Assembly: GCF_048820975.1 (NCBI RefSeq) | Contig: NZ_JBMEUF010000001.1 | Coordinates: forward strand, 806,001-870,000 | Direction: 5' to 3' | DNA length: 64,000 bases | Source: Glaciecola sp048820975 | Lineage (GTDB): Bacteria; Pseudomonadota; Gammaproteobacteria; Enterobacterales; Alteromonadaceae | Made by a program: the position numbers and the translations under genes | Notes under the pieces: generated by a model | Told to the model about the DNA's origin: nothing | The model's database searches: none | Seen by the model: the letters and a program-made list of their open reading frames with translations, nothing else | Shown: positions 18,235 to 28,476 of the stretch, in pieces | Layout of the letters: each line of letters opens with the position of its first letter | Position numbering within the stretch: the first letter of the stretch is position 1

Positions 18235-21200
18235 TTATACCGCGCTTATTGCAGCTAACACTTCAATTGGATGCTTTGGCCTATATTTTTCAAAACGTTT
18301 GACTTGGCTTCTACAAGAATAGCCCGTTACAACAATCTCTTCATTTTGTGAGACCTTAGCTGCCGCTTGCCAACTTAAGTTATAAATTCCTGTAGAGTTT
18401 TCAAGGTGTTCAGCTTCATGACCATATGTGCCAGCCATACCACAACAACCAACGGCTTCAACATTTAGTTGCAAACCAAATTGTGCGAAAACTTGCTTCC
18501 ATGTAGCTTCTGTTTCTGGCAGCGCTGTTTTTTCAGAACAATGTGCCAGCAGCTTATATTGAGTATTAGAACCTTGAATACCGGAAAGATTAAAGTCATG
18601 AGCATGTTGTTTAAGCCACTCTGTAACCGTTAACACCGAGAAATTAGTTAACTCATTCCCCAGTAGTTTAGTGTACTCATCGCGATAACATAGCACCAAC
18701 GAAGCATCTGCACCTATCATTTGTATACCCAGTTGATGTACCGAGCTTAAAAACGAAGCTGTACTGCGAGCGGTTTTTTCAAATTTATCTAAAAAACCTT
18801 TCACATGCTGCGGCTTACCATTGGGAGAGAATGGTAAAAGGACAGGTGTTTTCCCCATATTCTTTAAGAATTTAACTAAATGCTCAATTACATCAGCATC
18901 GTAAAATGAGGTGAATGGGTCTTGAACAATCAAAACATGTTGTTTTTTGGCTTCATCACTTAGGCTTGCTAACTGATTTAAGTCATGTTGATTATTGACA
19001 ACATATGGCTTAACCAAGGTTCTTTCTATTAACTTTGGTGTAGATAACGCAGGAGTATCCACATAGCCAATAGCATTCTTAAGCAACCATTCACTGGGTT
19101 TATTTTGTACAAGAAAGTTAAATAAGCGTGGAGCTTTGGCCATCATAGGCGCTAGGCTTTCGACATTGGCTACAAAATAATCTTTTAAAGGGCGCAAATA
19201 TTTTGAGTAGTAAATGGCTAAAAACTTAGCTCTAAAATCTGGCACATCAACACCTACGGGGCATTGACTTGAGCAGGATTTACACGCTAAACAGCCGTTC
19301 ATTGCCTCAAACACTTCAAAGTTAAAATCTGTTTTATGAGATTTACCCCAAGTATTGCTCACTTTACTGAACAAGCTGTGTTTGAAACTTGAAGGGGCAA
19401 TATTGTCAGGGTTAATATTATGTTTACTTAACTGATACAGCCATTCACGAATAAGACCCGCTCGCCCTTTCGGACTGTGCCTGCGGTCTTGAGTGATTTT
19501 ACTTGACGGACACATTGGCGATTTCACATCGTAATTAAAACATAAACCATTGCCATTACAACTCATAGCCGGTTCAAAACTTTGTTTAAACGCAATAGGA
19601 ATTTGCCTATCAAATGTGGCTCGCTTAGTGTCACTCACTTTAACTAACTCAAAGTTAGTTTCAATGGGCGTACAAATTTTGCCGGGGTTCATTTGATTAT
19701 GTGGATCAAAAGCCGCTTTGAGCTTTCTGAGTTCTGTATAGAGCTCTTGCCCAAAAAACGCAGGAACGTACTCACTTCTATACCCTTTGCCGTGCTCCCC
19801 CCACATTAGGCCACCGTATTTCGCGACCAAAGAAACCACTTGTTCAGAAATAACATTAACCAGTTTCTCTTGTTCTGGATCGCATAAGTCTAGAGCTGGA
19901 CGAACGTGCAATACTCCCGCATCAACGTGCCCGAACATGCCATAATCTAAACCATGCGCGTCAAGTAATGCTCTGAACTCCATAATAAAATCAGCAAGGT
20001 TTTCAGGCGGCACAGCTGTGTCTTCAGTAAAGGCAATTGGTTTTTTCTCGCCTTTGCTTTTACCTAGCAAGCCAACGGCTTTTTTGCGCATGGCATATAT
20101 TTTCTTAATATCGGCTTTATCAGTCGTTAACTGGTAACCAATCACCCCATTTTTGTTTTGTGCAATTTCGTCGTCAAGCCTAGACGTTAACAGTGCAATT
20201 TTTTCTGTGATTTCATCTTGATTTTCACTGTTGTATTCCACCATATTTAAGCCATCCATTGCCTTATTAGGTACATCGCTAATAAGGCTAGATACACTGT
20301 GCCAAATAATATCAGCACGGGCTAAATTCAATACTTTGCTATCAACAGTTTCTACCGAAGTTGCATTGGCTGCAATCATACTTGGGGCGTGTCTTAAAGC
20401 AGACTCAAAGTTGTCGTATTTGATGTTTACCAAGGTTGTAAAAGTAGGAATTTTGGTAATATTAAGCTTTGCTTCACCAATAAAAGCGAGTGAGCCTTCT
20501 GCACCGGCAATTAAACGGCCTATGTCTATAGTCTCTGACTCAAAGTCATATGCATGCTCTAAGTCATAACCGGTTAAGAACCGGTTTAAGCGTGGGAATT
20601 TATCAATTATAGCCTGTCTTTTTTCAACGCAGGTATTCAGTACCTGTTGATAAATACTGCCCAGTACGCCACCTGTTTGCGCAATATCTTGGGCTTCTTT
20701 TAATGATATTGGCCCAGTGCTAATCAAGCTTCCATCAACTGCCACGGCTTCTAAACCAAGCAGGTGATCGCTTGTTTTACCATATACTAACGAGCCTTGG
20801 CCTGAAGCATCGGTGCTAATCATCCCGCCAATAGTGGCTCGATTGCTGGTTGAAAGGTCAGGTGAGAAAAAATAGCCATGGGGGGCTAAAAAATCGTTTA
20901 ATGCGTCTTTCACTACGCCTGATTGCACTCTTACCCATGATTCTTCCAAATTAAGTTCAAGAATTTCTTTCATGTAGCGTGATGTATCTACAACCACACC
21001 TGGCGTGAGCGACTGCCCGTTAGTACCCGTGCCGCCTCCGCGGGCACTAAAGCTTATGTCTACATTACCATGGGCGCTTTTGGCTATATGTTGAATATCT
21101 TCAATTGATTTGGGCAGCACAAGGGCTTGTGGTGTTTTTTGATAAATCGAATTATCTGTAGCCACCGCTAAGCGACTTGAATAAGAGTATTCAATATCCC

Positions 21201-21294
21201 CTGTAAATTCACTGGCGCGCAATTTATTAATAAAGTCACGTGTAGCAGGCGTGATGTTGTCCAATGACGACAAATGAGGTAGTACGTTCAACAA
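18235..21294 (-). CDS. ydiJ: FAD-binding and Fe-S D-2-hydroxyacid (D-2-hydroxyglutarate) dehydrogenase, YdiJ type
   Basis: About 1019 aa. I place the start at the TTG at 21292-21294 because GGGAG sits six bases upstream of it; the frame runs four codons further without a ribosome site. The N-terminal PCMH-type FAD domain contains FSARGGGTGTNGQSL, and the C-terminal FAD oxidase domain contains GHVDAGVLHVRP and GEHGKGYRSE. An Fe-S region contains CLACKSCSSQCPVGVD. The extreme C-terminus has GCCGMAGTYGHE, a CCG motif. The size and order match E. coli YdiJ, reported to oxidise D-2-hydroxyglutarate. The exact substrate here is an inference. Confidence 0.88.
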   Translation of the reverse strand: MLNVLPHLSSLDNITPATRDFINKLRASEFTGDIEYSYSSRLAVATDNSIYQKTPQALVLPKSIEDIQHIAKSAHGNVDISFSARGGGTGTNGQSLTPGVVVDTSRYMKEILELNLEESWVRVQSGVVKDALNDFLAPHGYFFSPDLSTSNRATIGGMISTDASGQGSLVYGKTSDHLLGLEAVAVDGSLISTGPISLKEAQDIAQTGGVLGSIYQQVLNTCVEKRQAIIDKFPRLNRFLTGYDLEHAYDFESETIDIGRLIAGAEGSLAFIGEAKLNITKIPTFTTLVNIKYDNFESALRHAPSMIAANATSVETVDSKVLNLARADIIWHSVSSLISDVPNKAMDGLNMVEYNSENQDEITEKIALLTSRLDDEIAQNKNGVIGYQLTTDKADIKKIYAMRKKAVGLLGKSKGEKKPIAFTEDTAVPPENLADFIMEFRALLDAHGLDYGMFGHVDAGVLHVRPALDLCDPEQEKLVNVISEQVVSLVAKYGGLMWGEHGKGYRSEYVPAFFGQELYTELRKLKAAFDPHNQMNPGKICTPIETNFELVKVSDTKRATFDRQIPIAFKQSFEPAMSCNGNGLCFNYDVKSPMCPSSKITQDRRHSPKGRAGLIREWLYQLSKHNINPDNIAPSSFKHSLFSKVSNTWGKSHKTDFNFEVFEAMNGCLACKSCSSQCPVGVDVPDFRAKFLAIYYSKYLRPLKDYFVANVESLAPMMAKAPRLFNFLVQNKPSEWLLKNAIGYVDTPALSTPKLIERTLVKPYVVNNQHDLNQLASLSDEAKKQHVLIVQDPFTSFYDADVIEHLVKFLKNMGKTPVLLPFSPNGKPQHVKGFLDKFEKTARSTASFLSSVHQLGIQMIGADASLVLCYRDEYTKLLGNELTNFSVLTVTEWLKQHAHDFNLSGIQGSNTQYKLLAHCSEKTALPETEATWKQVFAQFGLQLNVEAVGCCGMAGTYGHEAEHLENSTGIYNLSWQAAAKVSQNEEIVVTGYSCRSQVKRFEKYRPKHPIEVLAAISAV

Positions 21295-21417
21295 GTTAAC
21301 TCCCAATTTAGTGAAACAACAGTATACCTATACACTTCAAACGACTCTAGTCAAAATGCTAAAGCATTGCATAATTCCTGTGTACGTGTGTAAACCACCA
21401 ACGGGTGCAATTAAAAT

Positions 21418-21443
21418 AAAAAAACCCGCACATCGGCGGGTTT
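21418..21443 (-). terminator. terminator downstream of ppsA
   Basis: AAAACCCGC, a six-base loop and GCGGGTTT, with a long T-run on the minus strand. It lies about 50 bases past the ppsA stop. Confidence 0.85.
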
Positions 21444-21494
21444 ATCATGCTTATTAAGACTTGCAAACAGTAAGTTCACATACTGTAATAAGGC

Positions 21495-23867
21495 TTATTT
21501 ATGTTGTTCAGCTAAGTACAACCATGTTTCTACCACTGTATCTGGATTTAATGAAACACTATCAATGCCCTGCTCTACTAGCCAAGCAGCAAAATCTTCG
21601 TGATCAGATGGGCCTTGCCCACAAATACCTACATACTTACCACGCGCTTTGGCGGCTTTTATTGCCATAGACAACAAAGCTTTAACTGCATCGTTTCGCT
21701 CATCAAACAAATGAGCAATTAAGCCAGAATCACGGTCTAATCCAAGGGTTAACTGAGTTAGGTCATTAGAGCCAATTGAGAATCCATCAAAGATATCTAA
21801 AAATTGGTCAGCTAACAAAGCATTAGAAGGCAGTTCGCACATCATAATTACACGTAAGCCGTTTTCACCTTGAACCAAACCTTGTTCAGCCAATAACTCT
21901 ATAACTTGCTGACCTTCTTCAAGGGTTCGAACAAACGGGATCATAATTTCAACGTTCACTAAACCCATTTTATTTCTTACGCGTTTAATTGCTTCACATT
22001 CAAGTGCAAAGCAATCTCTAAAGCTTTCTGAAATATAACGGCTAGCACCACGGAAACCTAGCATTGGGTTTTCTTCATGAGGCTCGTATTGATAACCACC
22101 AACTAAGTTAAAGTACTCGTTTGACTTAAAATCAGACATACGAACAATCACTTTCTTAGGTGAAAACGCAGCCCCAATTGAAGCAATCCCTTCAACCAAT
22201 TTTTCAATATAAAACTCAACCGGTGAAGCATAGCCCGCAATCATCTCTTGCACTTCTTCTTTAACATCATCAGGTTGCTCATCAAAATTAAGCAAGGCTT
22301 TAGGATGTACGCCAATCATTCGGTTTATAATGAATTCTAGGCGGGCCAATCCAACCCCTTCATGAGGCAAACGGGCGAAGTCAAACGCTCGATCTGGATT
22401 ACCAACGTTCATCATCACTTTTAGCGGTAAATCAGGCATTGAGTCAATACGCGATGTAGTCACTTCAAAATCAAGTTTTTGACCATAAATATACCCAGTA
22501 TCCCCTTCTGCGCAAGATACGGTTACTTCATCATCAGTAAGAATAAGATCAGTTGCATTTCCACAACCCACTACAGCTGGAATCCCCATTTCACGAGCAA
22601 TAATTGCTGCGTGGCAAGTTCTACCGCCTCGATTAGTTACAATCGCAGACGCTTTTTTCATGATCGGTTCCCAATCTGGGTCCGTCATGTCGGTCACCAA
22701 TACGTCACCTTGTTCAATTTTGTCCATTTCAGCTATAGAGCCAAGCACTTTAGCTTTACCAGCTCCAATTTTATGTCCAATGGCACGGCCTTCACACACA
22801 AGTTTAGCTTGGCCATTTAACTGGAAACGCTCAATAACTTGCATATCTTCGCGGCTTCGTACAGTTTCAGGGCGCGCCTGAACAATATAAAGCTTGCCAT
22901 CAACGCCATCTTTTGCCCACTCTATATCCATAGGGCGTTTGTAATGCTTTTCAATGATCATAGCTTGCTTAGCAAGTTCCATCACTTCATCGTCATTAAT
23001 TGAAAATGCTAAGCTGTCAGATTTGTCTATATCAACAATCTCAACCTGTTTACCGTGTTCTAAATCTTCTGAGTAGATCATCTTGGTCATTTTACTGCCA
23101 ATATTTCTACGAAGAACGGCAGGATTGCCTGCGTTTAACGTTGGTTTATGCACGTAAAATTCATCAGGGTTAACTGCGCCTTGCACAACCATTTCACCTA
23201 AACCGTAAGAACTTGTAATAAACACAACGTCTTCGAAACCCGATTCAGTATCTATAGTAAACATAACGCCCGATGCTGATAAATCGCTTCGCACCATACG
23301 CTGAATACCGGCTGATAATGCAACGCCTTTATGGTCATAACCTTGGTGAACACGGTATGAAATTGCACGGTCATTAAACAATGAAGCAAATACATGTTTA
23401 ATGGCGACTAAAACCGACTCGTAACCTTTCACATTAAGAAACGTTTCTTGTTGCCCTGCAAATGATGCATCGGGCATGTCTTCGGCGGTTGCTGATGAAC
23501 GAACGGCAAACGATGCTTCATTACCGCTACCTTCGCACAATGTTTCAAAAGCACTTCGAATCTCGTCTTCTAATTCACTTTGAAAAGGCGTTTCTAAAAT
23601 CCACTGTCTTATTTGACTTCCCGCTTCAGCTAAGGCGTTAACGTCATCAACGTCAAGTGCATCTAACAATTCGTGAATTTTTGCTTCCACACCACTTTTA
23701 TCTAAAAATTCATTAAACGCGTAAGCCGTGGTGGCAAAACCACCTGGTACTTGCACACCGGCATTAGATAAGTTTGATATCATCTCACCAAGCGAAGCGT
23801 TCTTTCCGCCGACTCGATTAACGTCATCCATGCCTAACTCTTGATACCAAAGAACATATTCTTGCAC
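21495..23867 (-). CDS. ppsA: phosphoenolpyruvate synthase
   Basis: About 790 aa. The GTG at 23865-23867 has GGAGG eight bases upstream, so the protein begins (M)QEYVLWYQELG; a longer TTG frame to 23885 runs through the ribosome site. The N-terminal ATP-grasp domain contains VGGKNASLGEM and SFAGQQETFLN. The swivelling domain has the phosphorylated His in GGRTCHAAIIARE. The C-terminal PEP-binding barrel has GICGQGPSDHEDF. It converts pyruvate and ATP to PEP, AMP and phosphate. Its regulator ppsR is divergent, 210 bases away, as is usual. Confidence 0.96.
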   Translation of the reverse strand: MQEYVLWYQELGMDDVNRVGGKNASLGEMISNLSNAGVQVPGGFATTAYAFNEFLDKSGVEAKIHELLDALDVDDVNALAEAGSQIRQWILETPFQSELEDEIRSAFETLCEGSGNEASFAVRSSATAEDMPDASFAGQQETFLNVKGYESVLVAIKHVFASLFNDRAISYRVHQGYDHKGVALSAGIQRMVRSDLSASGVMFTIDTESGFEDVVFITSSYGLGEMVVQGAVNPDEFYVHKPTLNAGNPAVLRRNIGSKMTKMIYSEDLEHGKQVEIVDIDKSDSLAFSINDDEVMELAKQAMIIEKHYKRPMDIEWAKDGVDGKLYIVQARPETVRSREDMQVIERFQLNGQAKLVCEGRAIGHKIGAGKAKVLGSIAEMDKIEQGDVLVTDMTDPDWEPIMKKASAIVTNRGGRTCHAAIIAREMGIPAVVGCGNATDLILTDDEVTVSCAEGDTGYIYGQKLDFEVTTSRIDSMPDLPLKVMMNVGNPDRAFDFARLPHEGVGLARLEFIINRMIGVHPKALLNFDEQPDDVKEEVQEMIAGYASPVEFYIEKLVEGIASIGAAFSPKKVIVRMSDFKSNEYFNLVGGYQYEPHEENPMLGFRGASRYISESFRDCFALECEAIKRVRNKMGLVNVEIMIPFVRTLEEGQQVIELLAEQGLVQGENGLRVIMMCELPSNALLADQFLDIFDGFSIGSNDLTQLTLGLDRDSGLIAHLFDERNDAVKALLSMAIKAAKARGKYVGICGQGPSDHEDFAAWLVEQGIDSVSLNPDTVVETWLYLAEQHK

Positions 23868-24077
23868 TGTAGGAGCCTCCAGCAAAACTTCTTAAACAAA
23901 GCTTAAAAATTAAAATCTCATTAGCCAAAGCTGACTAAACATTGTAGGTTTTCAATTACTATTACAATTTCATAAATCGTGTTAGGTTGAGCACCTAATG
24001 ATTGTAAATTGGCTTGTAATTGAAAGTAAAATTTATTTTTTTTCGTAATTAAATTACAACATTGTTAAGGAGATGTT

Positions 24078-24890
24078 GTGCGTACAGCATTCTATATATC
24101 TGACGGAACGGCAATCACTTCAGAGGTGTTTGGGCACGCTTTGCTGTCATTGTTCCCCATGGAGTTTGAACATATTACTGTCCCATTTGTTGAAACAGAA
24201 CAACATGCAAAACTTGTTGTTGAACAAATTCGACGTGCATTTGAGCAATCAAACGAGAGGCCCTTGGTGTTTTTCACAACCGTTAATGTAGACATTGGTC
24301 GTATTATTAGCAGTTCGGTTGGAATTAACTATAATTTTTTAGACCAATTTGTGGCTCCGCTTGAGAAAGTGATTGGCGTGCCCTCTAAACCTGAAAAGCA
24401 CCGAACTCATTCGATGCATGAAAAAACCTATGATATTCGCATTGAAGCGGTTAATTATGCCTTAGCCAATGATGATGGTTCGAATATAAAAGACTATCAA
24501 GAAGCGGATATTATTTTAGTGGGAGTATCACGCTCAGGTAAAACGCCGGTAAGCTTGTATTTAGCTTTGCAGTACGGAATTAAGGCAGCGAATTACCCAT
24601 TTACTGAAGAAGATATGGGCGATATTTTAAAGCTTCCTCCTATCCTGAGGCGCTTTCAAAGTAAACTGTTTGGCTTAACAATTAGCGCAAATCGCCTACA
24701 CGCAATTCGCTCGGAGCGAAAAGCCAATAGCCGTTATGCTTCAATGCCGCAATGCAGAATGGAATTACGCGAAGTTGAAAACTTGTATCGCAAAGAAAAA
24801 ATACCCTGCTTAAATAGCACAAAGTATTCGGTAGAAGAAATTTCAGCTAAAATTTTAGCGCAAACAGGATTAAAGCGTAAAAAATATTAG
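24078..24890 (+). CDS. ppsR: PEP synthase regulatory protein (bifunctional kinase/pyrophosphorylase)
   Basis: A 270-aa DUF299 protein. It starts at GTG 24078 with AAGGAG upstream; another frame from 24073 is a shadow. ISDGTAITSEVFGHALL at the N-terminus and the P-loop VGVSRSGKTPVSLYLA are the family marks. PpsR switches PEP synthase off and on by ADP-dependent phosphorylation and Pi-dependent dephosphorylation of a Thr next to its catalytic His, which is present in PpsA here (GGRTCH). The divergent arrangement with ppsA supports this. Confidence 0.95.
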   Translation: MRTAFYISDGTAITSEVFGHALLSLFPMEFEHITVPFVETEQHAKLVVEQIRRAFEQSNERPLVFFTTVNVDIGRIISSSVGINYNFLDQFVAPLEKVIGVPSKPEKHRTHSMHEKTYDIRIEAVNYALANDDGSNIKDYQEADIILVGVSRSGKTPVSLYLALQYGIKAANYPFTEEDMGDILKLPPILRRFQSKLFGLTISANRLHAIRSERKANSRYASMPQCRMELREVENLYRKEKIPCLNSTKYSVEEISAKILAQTGLKRKKY

Positions 24891-24893
24891 TTG

Positions 24894-25226
24894 TTATGAG
24901 GCTTTGGGGCGCCCGCCAGTTACCTTGTTGGCACGCCCTTCGTCTACTGCTTTTGCCGCACGCTTTTTGCGTACTTCTTTAGGATCGGCAATTAAAGGAC
25001 GGTATATTTCAATTCTATCGCCATCATTCAATGGGGTATCAAGCTTGGTAGCTTTATACCAAATACCCACTTTATTTTCGCTAAGGTCTATTTCAGGATG
25101 TAAAGCCAATATACCCGACTGTTCAATTGCGTCTTTAACTGAACAATTTGTTGGCACCGACAAATTTATTAAGCTTTGTTTTTCTGGCAATGCATAGGTA
25201 ATTTCAATCGAAATAGAATTATTCAC
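24894..25226 (-). CDS. rnfH: RnfH-family ubiquitin-like protein
   Basis: A 110-aa protein with the beta-grasp pattern of the RnfH family (also called RatB or UPF0125). It has EITYALPEKQSLI at the start, VGIWYKATKLDTPLNDGDRIEIYRPL in the middle and the basic tail DPKEVRKKRA. Its stop lies three bases from the ppsR stop (convergent). Its ATG overlaps the ratA stop by one base, so it is translated with ratA. Its molecular role is not settled. Confidence 0.9.
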   Translation of the reverse strand: MNNSISIEITYALPEKQSLINLSVPTNCSVKDAIEQSGILALHPEIDLSENKVGIWYKATKLDTPLNDGDRIEIYRPLIADPKEVRKKRAAKAVDEGRANKVTGGRPKAS

Positions 25227-25657
25227 TATTTGTAAACCTCTTTAGCGCGATCTGAAAATGCTTTAACCATATTGTTGGTCAAGGCTTTAAATACTTTACC
25301 AAAGGCCATATCTACTAGGCGGCTTGAAAACGTAAAATCTAAAGATAGCTCTATTTTGCAGGCTTCGTCAGATAGCGGCGTAAAAGTCCATCCACCCCCT
25401 AACTGTTTAAATGGCCCCTCAGAAAGCTGCATTATAATTTGTTCATTTGGTATTAAGGTGTTTTTAGTCACTAACACTTGTTCAATGCCCGCTTTAGCCA
25501 ATGTCATTTTCGCATGCATCTGAGATTCAGACTCGCTGATGACTTCACTTGAGCGGCAACCAGGCAAAAATTCTTGATAAGAATCTACGTCGTTGACTAA
25601 GTTGTACATTTGCTCAGCACTGTAAGGTACTAAAGCATTTTTATTAATTGTAGGCAT
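25226..25657 (-). CDS. ratA: RatA-family START-domain protein (ribosome association toxin / Coq10-like)
   Basis: A 143-aa START/polyketide-cyclase fold protein. YSAEQMYNLVNDVDSYQEFLPGCRSSEV and the C-terminal FGKVFKALTNNMVKAFSDRAKEVY are diagnostic of the RatA/YfjG/Coq10 family. The family has been described both as an anti-50S-association factor and as a ubiquinone-binding protein; the second role is equally plausible. It is followed directly by rnfH and is divergent from smpB, the E. coli arrangement. Confidence 0.9.
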   Translation of the reverse strand: MPTINKNALVPYSAEQMYNLVNDVDSYQEFLPGCRSSEVISESESQMHAKMTLAKAGIEQVLVTKNTLIPNEQIIMQLSEGPFKQLGGGWTFTPLSDEACKIELSLDFTFSSRLVDMAFGKVFKALTNNMVKAFSDRAKEVYK

Positions 25658-25807
25658 GCGTTAAGTTTAAATTGGCCTTATATCTTGATTATTTTATCCA
25701 CTATGGCTTAAAAGTGAGGGTTGATTACAAAAAATTCAACCACATAATCTTTATTAATAAAGATAACTTGTTTCCCAGCCCAGCATTTCGAGGGTATACT
25801 AGCGCAT

Positions 25808-26275
25808 ATGAAAAAAAAGCAAACAAATAATAACACGATCGCCTTAAATAAAAAGGCGCGCCACGATTACCATCTCCTCGATAAATTTGAAGCAGGCCTT
25901 ACCCTACAAGGTTGGGAAGTGAAAAGTATACGTGCTGGTAAAGCGAATATAACTGACGCCTACGTTTACATAAAAGACGGTGAAGCGTTTGTTACTAATA
26001 TTGGCATCATCCCTTTAACTCAAGCTTCTTCTCATGTAATTAGTGACCCTACACGTACGCGAAAGTTACTGTTAAATAAGCGTGAAATTGAAGAATTAAT
26101 GGGCGGATTAGACCGCAAAGGGCTGACTATTGTTGCCACAGCAATGTATTGGAAAGCCTGTTGGGTGAAACTTGAAATTTATCTTGCCAAAGGTAAGCAA
26201 GATCATGATAAACGCAATGACTTAAAAAACAAAGAATGGGATAGGCAAAAAGAACGCATTATGAAACATGCATAA
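25808..26275 (+). CDS. smpB: SsrA-binding protein
   Basis: A 155-aa protein. NKKARHDYHLLDKFEAGLTLQGWEVKSIRAGKANI is split here as ARHDYHLLDKFEAGL, GWEVKSIRAGKANITD and the C-terminal basic tail KGKQDHDKRNDLKNKEWDRQ, all characteristic. SmpB binds tmRNA and delivers it to stalled ribosomes. The tmRNA gene ssrA lies 2.7 kb downstream on the same strand, so both halves of trans-translation are in the window. Confidence 0.96.
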   Translation: MKKKQTNNNTIALNKKARHDYHLLDKFEAGLTLQGWEVKSIRAGKANITDAYVYIKDGEAFVTNIGIIPLTQASSHVISDPTRTRKLLLNKREIEELMGGLDRKGLTIVATAMYWKACWVKLEIYLAKGKQDHDKRNDLKNKEWDRQKERIMKHA

Positions 26276-26302
26276 TGCGTTTGCTTGTTAAGGCGTATTG
26301 GT

Positions 26303-28426
26303 CTAAAACTGATACGTTAAATAAGCGCCTATGTTTCTACCCGCCCCCAGTTGCTTGCTGCCAGCAGGCAACTCAATATTGCTCACTCTACTTAAGCCCG
26401 ATAAATGATCAGCATACGTTTTATCGAGTATATTTTCAGCCAGCACATTCAATGTAAAGCCGTTATTGAAATAATAAGCAACACTCAAATCAAATAAAGC
26501 ATATCCTGCAGTGCTCGTTTCATTTTGCGAAGCCGAAACGTCATCTTGTTTAGATACAATATATGAATGTAAATTTACTTGATAATTATTTTGAGTATAC
26601 GCAATACTCAGGTTTGCTGAGAGCGGCGCAATTCTATATAAATCTTGCTGTATTGCGCCAGTTTGCTTTCCCCTAACGTACTGAGCATTCATGCGCATCG
26701 ACAAATATTGATTAACTTGGTGGGAATAAGTTACATCAAGGCCTTTAATAAGAGCTTCATCATTGCCCCACACCAAAGGATTAGCAATTCCATTCATTGC
26801 AGCAATCATATTGGCGGGCATATTGGTAGAGGGCAAGCCAATAATATAATCATCAATATGCGAATAGAAAACACTGGGACTAAATGACCAGTTATCGCCT
26901 AAAATATGCGCCGAAAAATCTATCTTTTTTGCACTCTCTTTTTGTAAATCTAAGTTACCTAAGTAATTTCTGCCGTCAGCAAGCCCAGCAGATACACCAA
27001 GAGGAAACCAAACGTACAGTTGCGAATAGCTAGGTGCATTTTCTTTGATACCCACTGAAGCTTGCAATTGAATATTGTTATTTACCATATAGTTAGTTTT
27101 AGCCACAACATCAGCCAAACTAAAATCTTTACTTTTATCGGCATTGTTAAACGCATCGCGAAGCGCCATTGCTGGCGGCATCATCATAGCCATACTCGTA
27201 TCTACGTTGTTTGCCTTAGCACTTACTTGGCTTAAACGCGCTCCTACTTGCCATGATTGCCAGCCGCTATTTACCGCATAGGTTTGAGAAAGTTGCCCGT
27301 AAACAGAGCCTAAGCTGCGCTCAATATTCGCAAAACTTTGTAAGAAAAAGCCACTTGCATTAGGGTTGGTTATACGAGAATTTTGCTCTTTTGTTTTGTA
27401 TTCTGCGCCGTATTCATTTGCCCAATTGCCCTTTTCATAAAGTAAACTTGTAGCTATACCTCGCCCTTCACTATCAACAGTATTTATCCTAAAAGAAGTA
27501 GGCAAGCTATTGGGTCTTAGCGCGAAATTGTTCATTTCATGTTCATTGTTATTAGCCGATAACTTTGCTTTAAAGGTCCACTGATTATCAATAAAGTATT
27601 TGTAATCAAGCCCTGATACCAATGCATCAATGAAATCTATGTCCATTGCTAAGGTTGGCGTACCGGAAGCACCCGTTGTGCGCGAGCTTAAGTACCAGTC
27701 AATTTGATGACTTTGATTTCTATAGCCCATTCTAACTTTTGCGCCATGGCGATCATAAAAAGTGTTAGGCACTGTGATTCCACTTCCAGCCTGAACATTA
27801 TCACCGCTTTGAGTGTCGCCGCTCAGCGATAAATAGCTAGACTTATTTACTGCGTTAATAGTGCCACTTGCGCTATTAGATTTATTGTTGAACCAACCTA
27901 AGGTTAGTGCTCCGCTGAAATCATAGTTATCATTACTGCTAAAATTCGGTTTCTGTTCGCTTATATCAAGTGCGCCCCCTATTGTTTCGGCGCCTGCGCT
28001 TACCGGCGCAATACCTTGATACAAGGTCACTTGTTGTGACAAAGTGCCAATCACATGTGAAAGCGGGCTATCCATTGCATTTGGGCCTGCACCAGCAATG
28101 TGAGTACCATCTATGCTCAGTTTAACTCTATCTGAGAACATTCCCCTATATTGAACAATGCCCGTTACCCTCCCATTACCATTTACACTTAAGCTTGGAA
28201 ATTGTAATAGCTGTTTTCGTAAGTCAGGCGAGCTGGTTTGGCTCAGTTCAATATCTGACTCAATTGCCAAGGTATTAATTTGCCCTATCACCTCTATAGA
28301 TTCAATAGAACCTGAAGCGGCACTTTCGTTAATTTCATTGGTAGTAGCGTAAGTATAATTAGATAGTGCAGTATATACAGCACAAGCAATAAGTGGCCTG
28401 TGAAGGCTTACATAATGGGTATTCAT
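26303..28426 (-). CDS. TonB-dependent outer-membrane receptor, possibly metal (copper) related
   Basis: A 707-aa protein with a signal-like N-terminus ending near TYA and a plug domain (about residues 50-170) containing YRGMFSDRVKLSIDG and APVSAGAETIGGALDI. The beta-barrel ends in NIGAYLTYQF, with the final Phe required for barrel assembly. The plug text resembles receptors grouped with the copper/NosA-type TonB family, and a DUF2946-like gene sits directly upstream, a pairing seen with copper receptors. A Met-rich loop (AMMMPPAM) in the barrel would fit copper binding. The ligand is inferred only. Confidence 0.8.
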   Translation of the reverse strand: MNTHYVSLHRPLIACAVYTALSNYTYATTNEINESAASGSIESIEVIGQINTLAIESDIELSQTSSPDLRKQLLQFPSLSVNGNGRVTGIVQYRGMFSDRVKLSIDGTHIAGAGPNAMDSPLSHVIGTLSQQVTLYQGIAPVSAGAETIGGALDISEQKPNFSSNDNYDFSGALTLGWFNNKSNSASGTINAVNKSSYLSLSGDTQSGDNVQAGSGITVPNTFYDRHGAKVRMGYRNQSHQIDWYLSSRTTGASGTPTLAMDIDFIDALVSGLDYKYFIDNQWTFKAKLSANNNEHEMNNFALRPNSLPTSFRINTVDSEGRGIATSLLYEKGNWANEYGAEYKTKEQNSRITNPNASGFFLQSFANIERSLGSVYGQLSQTYAVNSGWQSWQVGARLSQVSAKANNVDTSMAMMMPPAMALRDAFNNADKSKDFSLADVVAKTNYMVNNNIQLQASVGIKENAPSYSQLYVWFPLGVSAGLADGRNYLGNLDLQKESAKKIDFSAHILGDNWSFSPSVFYSHIDDYIIGLPSTNMPANMIAAMNGIANPLVWGNDEALIKGLDVTYSHQVNQYLSMRMNAQYVRGKQTGAIQQDLYRIAPLSANLSIAYTQNNYQVNLHSYIVSKQDDVSASQNETSTAGYALFDLSVAYYFNNGFTLNVLAENILDKTYADHLSGLSRVSNIELPAGSKQLGAGRNIGAYLTYQF

Positions 28427-28476
28427 AAATAATTCCAGTTTAAAAAGTAAAAATGTGGCGTATAACTAAATTGGAA

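Noticed and set aside
25226..25657. ratA-rnfH as a true toxin-antitoxin pair
   Set aside because: The names suggest this, but the pair is a conserved housekeeping locus beside smpB and an antitoxin role for RnfH is not established.
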